Source of the DNA: Penicillium oxalicum | Taxonomy: Eukaryota; Ascomycota; Eurotiomycetes; Eurotiales; Aspergillaceae | NCBI RefSeq assembly: GCF_001723175.1 | Contig: NC_064653.1 | Span: 3,534,001-3,598,000, forward strand | DNA length: 64,000 nt | Direction: 5' to 3' | Shown: one piece after another, positions 54,820-64,000 of the stretch | How positions within the stretch are numbered: the first letter of the stretch is position 1 | Layout: every line of letters begins with the position of its first letter | Notes under the pieces: generated by a model | The model's input: the letters and a program-made list of their open reading frames with translations, nothing else | What the model was told of the DNA's origin: nothing | Database searches by the model: none | Translations under genes and position numbers: made by a program

Positions 54820-55905
54820 ATAGAGGGAAAAGTGGAAAGTGGGATGCCCCGCACCCCAGAGGAAGATTCCGGCTCAAAATTCTCTTTTTTGGGGTTTCTG
54901 ATCATAGTGAACTTTCCGTGGTAGCTACCTTTTTAGATGGGTTGAGTGGTCATCCTGATAATTGATGTAACCCATTAATTCAGGTCGAAGGAGGTATTAG
55001 AATGAAAGTACCTAAATTCACGTGCTTAAGGCCTGATGAAATTTTTATTACATTCTGATACTTTACCGATTCAAAGCTTATACTATCCATAAAGACCCTG
55101 TGATTTGAAAGTATCCGGGAATAGCTGGGGGTCAACGTTGGAAAATAAGAAATAGAGTAGACTCATTGGCGGTGGGGGGACGATATCTTTCTTCCAATTG
55201 GTCTTCATCTTTTGTTCTTTTCCAAGGCACACACCGACAAGGTTGAGGTGAGCCTAGCGCTTCACTAGTTGGAGGAAAGGACGTGTAGAAACGAGTTGGA
55301 TGTGTTGGTGTCTGCAGCTGGAGACCCTGGTACCTAGTCCCTACGTATCACATGATGTGCTGCTTAAAGCCACAGTATTCATTAGTGTATTCAAATACTT
55401 TATCATTTCCATGGGACACATCATATCCGAAAGATAAGGGCATGAACATGGACAGAATCAGAAAAAAAAATAAATTCAAAAGCCTTTTTACCACCGCATA
55501 TACATACCGTACCACATCTATTATAAACCACGTTTCTCAAATAAGCCTTGCATTCGACAATCCTGTCAACCTCAACTTGACTGAAGCGATGTAATAAAAT
55601 CCCACGAAATACTTGCTTGCCCTATCGTGGAAAGAGAAATTGATAGACCCGACGACGGATCTGTGCCTGAACTTTTCTACCAATCATCATGGGTCTCAGA
55701 TAACCAGATATGGAAATCATTCATTTGTGGGACGAGCGAGCAGGCAGGTAGTATGTAGCATCATCTAGGTGTAAAATGGAAAACGAGGAAGTATTCAGGT
55801 GGTCAAGCGTAGGGACACTGTATCTATCTACGACCGGGGTAAGACGTGAGGAGTAAAGACAGATCAGGGATCATGGAAGATGAATCGTTTCGGAGTTGAT
55901 TGACT

Positions 55906-55909
<4 letters not shown>

Positions 55910-55950
<41 letters not shown>
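55910..55950. repeat. (GA)20 microsatellite
   Basis: About twenty perfect GA units, 115 bp beyond the permease stop codon. Seen directly. Confidence 0.95.
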
Positions 55951-55951
<1 letters not shown>

Positions 55952-56064
55952 CCGAGGAACTCGTGAAATATTTGCATTGTGTTTTACCGTGCATGAATGA
56001 CTATGAAGAATGTATACCCCTTTCCAAGTAACCAAAATTGAGTATCTAGAAAATGCTCCTAATT

Positions 56065-57719
56065 TCACAAAGCGTCCGTCTCAGGCGGACCTTTGTAATC
56101 TGTCATGGCCCAGTATGTCAGCAAACTCCCAATTGAATTGTTCTCTCGGGAGAATCACCCTCCGAATAATCCAGAGCTTCGAAAAATGACTTACGTTTCC
56201 TCGCATACACCCCATACCAAGCCGCTGAGATGGCCATGAACCCGACAAACACGACGGAAGCATAATTCATCGACGCCGCCGTCACCGGCAACGCCATGGG
56301 CATGCTGAACAAGACCAACTCAAACGCAATCCATGCCAACGCCAATACATTCACGGCCGTGCCCACGGTCCGTCCACAATTCCATGGCGCCTTAGACACT
56401 TCCTCCCGCCCATGCCAAAGACTCAACGCAATGGGCACAGCATACGCCGCCGCCAAGGCAATCACGCCTACAGAGACAAATGCCGTGAACGCACTGGTGG
56501 AGCCGAGGTTGATCAGACCCAGGAGCATCTGGATGATGGTGATGAGGATGAGAGACCAGACGGGGACACCAAGACCGGGGTGGACACGGGCCCAGAGACT
56601 GGCGAGCGGGATGGCTTCGTCGCGGGCGGCAGCCCAGGTAGCACGGCTGGCAGCGACGGTGATACTGATGCTGCAGAAGAGGGTGATGACGAGCACGAAA
56701 AAGACGAGGGCAAGACCACCGCCGGGAGAGCCCATAACTCGATGGAAGATATAGGGCAGGACTTGACCGCCGGGGGCGTTGACGATGTCCTCGAGTGGGG
56801 GCAGCGTGACGGTGATGGGGATGATGAAGAACAAGCCGGCGATGGAGCCGACGGGGACGGCGAGCGAGATGGCTCGGGGTACGTGGGTGGCGGGTTTGGC
56901 AACTTCTTCGGCCATGGAGGAGACCATGCCGATGGCAGAGAAAGTATATGCTGCGGGGAGGAGGCCGACGAAGAAGGTGAACCTCCCCCAACCGGCAAAA
57001 GACGTGTCGTAGTGGGTGAGAGCGTAGGCGGCCGAGTGACGGCCTGTTTCTGCTTTGACGGAGAGGGCAATCAGGATGACGATAATAGTGAGCGCTGTCC
57101 AGGTGGCACAGGCGATGTCTACTTGGGGCAGGTATTTGTTGGCAAATGTGCAGATGATCAGACTGCCGAGACAGACGGCGTAGAAGATTAACAAGAGTTG
57201 CCAGGAATTCGCGCTCCAGTCCGGGTGATACATGGAGATGGTGGCGGAGAGCAAAGAGGCGAAGCCAAAGTTGACAGAGAGTGTAATGGTCCAATTGCCA
57301 ATGAGCCAAATCCAGGCATTGATGAAGGAGATGGTGATTTTGTTACTGCGAGCAATCTGGAACGACCAGTAGTAGGGACCTGCAGATGTGGGGTATCGTG
57401 AAGCCAGCTCCGCTAGAGACATGGCAATGCTTTGATCCAGAAAGCACACGACGATCCATCCGATGAAGATTGCGAGCGGTCCACCGCCGTAAATGGCGCT
57501 GAGCAAGGCACTGCCTTCACCATAGGGGATAGCTGCGATGGCAAGCGATTGAAAGAGCAAGGTGAGAACGGATCGATTGCGTTTGAGTTCCTGCTCGTAT
57601 CCCAGATGATGGAGTTCCTCGAGCTCCCCAGCGCTGGCAATGTCACCCGTCTCGTGGTCATAAATTGGCAAGTCATGGCTGGGGGCAAGGTGTTTCTCAG
57701 TCGGTGTTTCAACGCCCAT
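56065..57719 (-). CDS. APC-superfamily permease (choline / GABA / amino acid type)
   Basis: Exons 57719-56195 and 56099-56065 encode 519 aa. The main exon carries about twelve membrane segments. Family blocks are LLFQSLAIAAIPYGEGSALL, MSLAELASRYPTSAGPYYW, the middle block GMVSSMAEEVAKPATHVPRA and SRATWAAARDEAIP. This is the fungal Hnm1/Uga4-like branch that imports choline, GABA or other amines; the substrate cannot be read from the sequence. The frame also stays open to a stop at 56118, but splicing at the perfect GTAAGT (donor at 56194) to the acceptor at 56100-56101 yields ARKHYKGPPETDAL, the usual C-terminal HYKGP block of the family, so I prefer the spliced form. The ATG at 57719 is the first in frame. 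Confidence 0.93.
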
Positions 57720-60138
57720 GTTGCCGGTCGATTTCGTGGTCAACCTCCCCCCCCCTCCAAGTAGATCAAGATGGAATGAAAATCAACCTCTCAATTGAAG
57801 GAAGTCAGCAAGTTAGGTCGTCGACAGACGTAGCACTCGAGCAGGTGCTTTCTCAACGAGCGTCGACACACAAAAGCTCTGGTTCAACCACCACCTCTTG
57901 AGACTGGGAAATCGATCGATAGCCGAGGACAAGGCGACGCTCACACGCGTGTCGTGAAAAGCATAAGCTGAAAACAAGCACCCGCATTGAGCTCTATGCA
58001 ATACGACTCTGCCTATCGATACCCGACGCTTCTGCCACGTTGCAGCGTGAGAACTGCAGACCAAAGTAGCGTCTGTCACACAAGGGCGCGACGCTGATGT
58101 TCAGCGCGGGAAATTGCAAATTCTAAATACAGATGCCGACGCAGATGCAACAGTTGAACTGTAGCGATCAAGCCGAGTAAATATCGCCAGCAGGCAGGAG
58201 TCATGTTCTCCTCACCTTTATCACCATCGAATATCGCCGTGCGCTTCAGCCAAGCGCACTTTACTCTGCTGGAACATGCGTGGCGTTGTCTATCGGAGGG
58301 GGAGTTTTCCCCTCCCAAGTACTAGCCCAGCCCTGGACTGGCGAAACCCCCCATCCTTCTCAAGATATGAAAATGTGACTTGGCCACCGACGCAGGCTGA
58401 ATTCTCCGAGAAAAATTGCCGACGGACTGAACACGCCCGCTCTGTAGATTGCTGGTTGGTCGGAGAAACCTTGGCCGTCATACGTGATCATGTGCACAGA
58501 GCCGGTGGCTGGATCGGAATCTTCTTACCAGAGTTGAAAAAACAGTTATTATGATCCTCCCTTGGCCCCTGGATACATATGTGGCGATAAGAAAGAAGCA
58601 AGTGGACGCGAGAGGGGTTAAATCTAGTAGTTCAACAATCGTCCTACTACGATTTTACAGGTCCATGACAGTAGCACGGGGGAAATTGGGAAAATTTGCG
58701 AACAAAAAAAAAGAATTGGAGAAGTAGGTGGTTCAGGGAAGGTTACTGGATTGGGTGAGTGTCTTTCTAAAGGATGAAAGGAGGAGAAGAGAAGAGAGGG
58801 TGGAAATAACGCATTTGGACCACCGCTACTGTACTCGCTGCAAGGTCGTAGCAGACATTCGGTACGTCAGAGTACTAGTCTCTCGAACGCTGCGTGTTTA
58901 CCGATGATGATGATGATGATGATGATGAAAAAAAGGGCAATTTATGACCTACCTAGCTATTCTACAATTATGTAAATAGTTTTAATTAGCTAGATTCAGA
59001 AACTCGGGGCCTCGATTAAACTCTAGATATCAAAAACTTAAACTGAGCACTACATGTACTCCCTCACGTACCCACGATCAATACAACTACCAAGTTCGTC
59101 AAAGCTACAATAGCAAAGGACAGCTTGGTATCCCCACCTGATCTTGTTCACGCTTGCCACATGGAAAGAACCATGTTCGAGTCCGAAATCTGCTCTCACC
59201 AAAGAGACCGCTGGAATCCAGCTCATACGCCAGATTCACTTTTCAGTATGCCCCAGCGGGTAAAGAAACCGACAATTTTTGAACAGAAAGCGAGAATTGT
59301 CAAATTGAACCAGTCTACGAATCATCTTTATACTGAGCCTTGAAATCGTGTGACCAGGTATATCATACGCATCCAAAGAAGATGAGGATCAGACGGTTGT
59401 CTGATTAGATTGTCTTCCGACTAAAAACGGATCCTTGTCAATAGAAGGCATCGAGAGGGAGCTTCTGAATGATTGATATCAATAGAGAAAAACAAGCCAG
59501 AAAAGAAAAAAAAAAACAAAAACCAGAACCGATACGTACCCATCATCAATCCACTTTTTAGCATTCACATTTGCAGTCATAGAGCTACTACTATACAGCT
59601 GCATGCGGGAGTGGAAGTGTGTAAACACCGCCCACATCCCTCGTGTTGCTTCTTTCCAGTCGTGGTAACCCTCCTATTCACCTGCTCAGCTTCACGGCAA
59701 TCAGGCAGCAGACGGGGTGAGTGACCCTCATGCAACTGTGTACCAGAAAATCGGTGCAATCATCCAAAACCAAGCGCATTAGACACAAAAGACATTACGA
59801 AAATATTAAAACGTCTCCGGCCCAGGAGTGGAGAGTAGATCCCAGAAATGGCGACAATAAACGACATAAAACGGAAGGACACCATTCATTTGAAAGGAAC
59901 TGAACCCTCCCACCAAAGACAATAAAAAACCAAACACGAAGGGGAATCAAGCCAGAAAAAATCGCACAATCCCGAGGGACAGGACAGGTGGGGGTAAAAA
60001 AGAAATATCACGTGATTAGGCGAGTGGGATGAGGTGATCAGAAAGGGGAGAAAAAATAAAAAATAAAAAGGAGAAGCAGCTGGAGAGAGAATTCATGACG
60101 GGGTGTAGGGTGTCAAAAGGTCGTCGCGTCGAGTTCCT
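57720..60138. other. 2.4-kb stretch between the permease and PhoD-like genes
   Basis: Both flanking genes are on the minus strand, so the left end is the permease promoter and the right end the PhoD 3' flank. It holds a (GAT) repeat and A-rich runs. No supported gene. Confidence 0.5.
58903..58928. repeat. (GAT)8-9 microsatellite
   Basis: Twenty-six bases of perfect GAT repeat in the permease upstream region. Seen directly. Confidence 0.95.
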
Positions 60139-62514
60139 TTAGCGTGCCGTCGAAGGACGTCCCGGGTGTTCCTCGCGGGAAGCTTGGCGGGACATGCGGG
60201 AATAGACACTCATACCGGAAGATGCTTGGGGTCCTTCGGTGGCGAAGAGCGGAGGGACTGCACACACAAAAAAAAGAGGAAGAAAATCAGAGTTAGCCAT
60301 CGGTGCGTCTGGTACCTTGTCTCCCGAAGATCGAGTCTAGGTCAATGGAGATGGGAAGAAAACTCACTGCTAAATCCGTATCCCTCAGTTGTGCCCTTCA
60401 GATCATGGGGATCAATTTCCACTCGAATTGACACATCCAACCCACCATACATGCCGCTGTTTGCATTGATTCCATCTGCTGCGGAATGAGTCGATCCGGC
60501 ATTGACCTCGCCTCGGTGTAGCGGGGCATGACCATCCTTGGGCAGTTGGTCCAATTTGGCACTCATCGGTTCAGCGACATGGCCATTCGAGGCCGGCGCC
60601 ACAACCTCCGTCAAGATGGCAAAGTTTCGCGACGGCATGGTCACCGTGTTCCACGAGGCGCTCTTCTCCACGCCACCGGGCTGCTTGTCGAAGAAGGGCA
60701 TTAGGGTCTCGTCGCAGGTGCGATCCAGGTGATGAATCTTGTTGCGACGGGCGAGAAGATTGGCCACGGCCTTGGGCGGGGGCTTGTTGGTGATGGCCGA
60801 GCTGACGACGTTGGCGATGTAGCGGTGGTCATTCTCACCAGAAAGGTTCAATTTCGGGTGAGAGTAGAAGCGGCCCACAGCGGCGAGATGAACGTCTCCC
60901 CCCAGGATGGTGACGCGGACGGAGTTGGCGCGCGCGACTTCCTGAAGGCGCTGGATCAGGATCTTGCGCTCCCGCTTGTGCTGTCGCGCGGTGTAGTGGT
61001 CGTCCAGATCATCAAGCAGATCGACCTGGCCGTCAAACTCATTGAAGAGACCTCCGGCCACGCCGAATCGCTTGTTGAGCAGACGGATGGGGGCGATCAA
61101 TGGCGACGAGAGGATATTTTCAAGCCAGGCCAGACGAGGGTAGGCGATAGGGACACCCAGCAACACCACGAGATGCTTAATGTCGCCATTAGCAGCGTCA
61201 ATCTCCTGCTGCAGGCGTTGAAAGATCATCTCATAGGTCTCAGGATAGTTGATCTGATGGCGAGTCCGTTCGGTACGGGCATCCAGCCCGATGAACGCGA
61301 TGCGCTTACCAAACCGCATGTACAGATTCCGACTCTTCTCTTCCACATATGGACCCGGCCGCTTGCCAATGATCCAGCTGTCATCAAGCGGCTGATTTTC
61401 CAACACAAAAGTGTTTTCCACCTGACGGGGGTCCACACCCGCTGTGCCGTTGATCGCTTGCATCGTCGCGGGCGCGTCGGTTGTAAAAGTCGATTTGGGC
61501 GGCGCAATGTGGTGCTGGAAGAGACAGTAATACTTGAACGCAACGCCACCGATACCCCGGAAAACAGCACACTTCATGAAGTGATCGGTATACGAGCCGA
61601 AGCCGTCAATGATATCGTGGTCGTCCCAAATATTGACCTGGGGGATACGGCCGTTGGCGGCGCGGAACGGTTCGGTGTTGTACCAGCGCACGTAGTTGGC
61701 ATAATAATACTCATCACAGTCGGCGCGCATCTGGTTGTTAAAGTCATGGTGCCGACGCTTGTGCGGGTTACCAATTGCCGTCCACGGCTTCAACGGCCCG
61801 TCGACTCGGATGCCATCGTTGTAGATCTGGTCGCCACCGCCCACCATCACATGGAAGGGCTTCTCCCCGTGGACGCGCAACACGTCTTTCCACAAGGTAG
61901 GGCCCACCCAGGCATCCATGTCGGTGCCAACCGAGAAACCGTTACACGAATGGAACATCATTCGCATCGACTGGCTCTCGGCCGGTACGACAAAATCCCA
62001 TGGCTGTTGGATGGGTGTCCCCGAATCATCCAACAGACCGGGGATCTCATAGACCCAACGTGCTTCGTATGTCTCAACGGGCACAGCCAGAGAGAAGCGC
62101 CAGAATGTCTTTTTAGGATCCTCGTACAGTTTCAGGCCTTGCACGGTCTGGTCTGTGGGGGATCGGGGCTGTTCCTGACCCGCCACGGGGCCCAACTGGC
62201 GCAGGTGAAGCTGCGGCTGGACCTGGCCGGGCTTGGTCACGATCAGAACACTGCCGAGCCAGACGGCGGCGGGATGTTCATAGTGCATGTTTTTGAGATT
62301 GATCAAGGGACCGGATATGAGTTCGATGCGATCGCCCGCCGGCGCGGTAGTATGACCATCAGTCATCGCCCCTGTAGCAGCAGTAGCACATCATCAGTAC
62401 GAGGAACAAGGTTGGCCGAGGCGGATTTGTGATTTCTCTGATCGCATTCGACTCGGCCAGGGGTTTTTCGGTGGGCGACGTACCATTGACAGGGGCAGCA
62501 TACGTAGTGGCCAT
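60139..62514 (-). CDS. PhoD-like metallophosphatase
   Basis: Three exons, 62514-62484, 62371-60368 and 60257-60139, give 717 aa. The short first exon (MATTYAAPVN) joins GAMTDGHTTAPAGDRIE; the last adds GYGFSIPPLFATEGPQASS and a Ser/Arg-rich end. Metal-site motifs of the calcineurin-like PhoD fold are visible: GGGDQIYNDG, the central NIWDDHDIIDGFGSYTDH, FIGLDARTERTRHQ and VTILGGDVHLAAVG. Fungal members are large, lack a signal peptide and are thought cytosolic or membrane associated; substrate is unknown, with phosphodiesters or phosphomonoesters likely. No signal peptide is seen here either. The C-terminal third is less conserved in feel. A 567-codon frame on the plus strand across this gene is a chance antisense frame. 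Confidence 0.92.
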
Positions 62515-64000
62515 GATCAGGAGAGAGCTCGGCGAAAGGTATCCGTGCAATCACGCGGGAAGTGCTGGAGCTTAAACGAAGGTTGACGCAGAGACTCGTG
62601 TCCCACCTACGTCGGTTACTAGTAGTGCTCGCAGCGAGATGCGCAAAGACGGAAGGTGAGAGGGGGAGGGTGTTGTGAGGAGAGCGCAAGCGTCGGTTGG
62701 ACAGTCGGTACTCGAGAGAGAGGGAGGCAGAGAAAGAGACAAGAGTATAGAAAGTTGATTCAGTGTCCAATTCTCCCAGGACCTCGCCAAACACGCCTAA
62801 GGGTAGGTTTGCAGCAGACCCGATAGCCGGAATGAGGAGAAATTAGGACGACGAGATCAGACCACAACGGCTACGTAGGAAAGGAGGAGATGAGCAGGTA
62901 GGGCTGAGGCCAAGAGAAAAAAAAACGACCTCATTTCCCTTTTCCCCTTGAATCGCTTCCGGCACTACATGACGCTCCGGGGGGGGGGGAATTGGCCCAG
63001 CCTCCCAAGGCTACCGTGATCATGATCATAATAGCCAATGACCCAATGAGTAGAAAAGAAAATATTAAAAAAAAATACGATACTTGCATCCCTTGGGGAA
63101 TAATAATCATAGGAGCTTCAGCATGTGTCCACTGCAAGGCCAAAAAGGTCTCCGCTACGCGAGCCGCAGCTGATCACAGCTTGTCCGCTCGGTCGCAGCG
63201 CAGGCTGCCCGCTGGCTCCTCAACCAGTTGCCGACGCGCCAATTGCGAAGATTAGCCATGACGCTGCCAAGACACGCCGACTGCGCGGAGGTCCCGGGGA
63301 ATGACCAACCAGATACGTACAGGAGTCAATTATGGGTCAAGAGTGTATCTTCAGTGGACCGATCTGGCAGTCTCCATAAGAGCATGAATGGGGGCTGCTT
63401 GTATCTGATTGGACACGGAGACAAAACTTGCAGCCTCACCAACCTCCCAAGCCACCGTTTAGCGCCACAGAAACCGGTTTCTCAGGCGATGAGAGAACGT
63501 ACAGACTCCAAAGTCTGCAGGCTCGATGAACTGTATAGACTGGAAACGATCTGGGGGAGGGATATGTTGCGGCGGGGAAATGGACATATCTCAGTCGGCA
63601 GTTGAGAGAGAGACAGACCAACATTAAAATGGAAGCCCTGCTCCTACCAGACGGATATCTGAGTGATTCTGGTGACGAACGACACGTACGCGGTTGGAAC
63701 TACGTAGTACTTTATTAGTAACTAGCTAGTTCCCTATTTGAGTCAACCTTTCGGCATCGGAACGAGTACGAAATCGAAACCGGCAAGGCATCATCCACGG
63801 TCTGATCCGGCATTAATCGTCGATCGAGTCGATCTCTAATCCATGGATCAATATTCCAGACGCGCGCCTCATGGATTTCTACATATGAGTGTGTTCCTAC
63901 GGAAGTATGGGTGGTTATAATATAGCCCCCACAACATACATGCCATATTGCTATGGGAAATTTGCGATCAGCAATTTATAATCGAAAAGATGGGGAGGAG
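62515..64000. other. Right-edge stretch upstream of the PhoD-like gene
   Basis: The left end is the PhoD-like promoter, with pyrimidine-rich (minus strand) runs at 62640-62760. A G9 run (62981-62989) and an A9 run (63068-63076 area) occur. The last 350 bp are AT-rich and include a palindromic AACTAGCTAGTT-type site near 63720-63731. No gene is supported; one beginning beyond the edge may be regulated from here. Confidence 0.5.

Larger units (their letters stand above)
54629..56064. other. Intergenic region left of the permease gene
   Basis: 1.4 kb holding the 86-aa gene promoter and the permease 3' flank, AT-rich at 54900-55600. It has a (GA)20 microsatellite. No supported gene. Confidence 0.5.

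Noticed and set aside
60729..62432. 567-codon open frame on the plus strand opposite the PhoD-like gene
   Set aside because: It is antisense to an exon with clear metal-site motifs. C-ending codons leave the opposite strand free of stops, and the product has no family features.
1..64000. Transposons, CRISPR arrays, secondary-metabolite core genes or mating-type genes
   Set aside because: No transposase, reverse transcriptase, long terminal repeats, spaced direct repeats, polyketide synthase, peptide synthetase or HMG/alpha-box motif was seen.

Overview
The window is nuclear DNA of a filamentous ascomycete, most likely a Eurotiomycete of the Penicillium/Aspergillus kind. The evidence is short GT...AG introns (about 55-480 nt, mostly 60-150), coding sequence rich in C-ending codons, no operons, dispersed monocistronic genes with 0.2-3 kb spacers, and genes typical of this group (CipC-like protein, RXT2, TRAPPC11, MDM1-type sorting nexin, OPI3). 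Genus is inference. I found no rRNA, no convincing tRNA, no transposon, no CRISPR and no secondary-metabolite core gene. Exon structures were built by hand from splice sites, reading frame and family resemblance; all 20 spliced or intronless models give a length divisible by three.

Layout. 1-10 kb: ICE2 (-), MYG1 (+), LTO1 (-) and methionyl-tRNA synthetase (+); the last two start 218 bp apart, head to head. 10-20 kb: Rae1 nuclear export factor (-), a three-exon 2H phosphoesterase (-), CipC-like protein (-), then a 3.2 kb gene-free stretch with a 25-G tract. 19.7-33.5 kb: an F-box-like protein (+), a small DUF6699-type protein (+), MDM1-type PXA-RGS-PX nexin (-) head to head with OPI3 (+), and a secreted SH3/lysozyme-like protein of bacterial flavour (+). 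34.5-41 kb: RXT2 (-) and TRAPPC11 (-). 43.5-54.6 kb: a 928-aa alpha/beta hydrolase (+), a membrane glutaredoxin (+), ribosomal protein L9 (+), a patatin-type lipase homologue whose nucleophile serine reads alanine (+), and an 86-aa Ser/Gly/Asn/Tyr-rich protein (-). 56-62.5 kb: an APC-family permease (-) and a PhoD-like phosphatase (-).

Most genes are housekeeping and unrelated. One loose theme is membrane lipid biology: ICE2, MDM1, OPI3, the patatin-like protein and TRAPPC11 all act on ER, lipid-droplet or Golgi membranes. I treat this as probable coincidence. The items most worth a second look are the catalytic-serine loss in the patatin protein, the apparent one-base frame slip in ICE2, the secreted SH3/lysozyme-like gene, the low-complexity small protein with microsatellite-filled introns, and in-frame upstream start codons that could give dual targeting of MYG1 and methionyl-tRNA synthetase.
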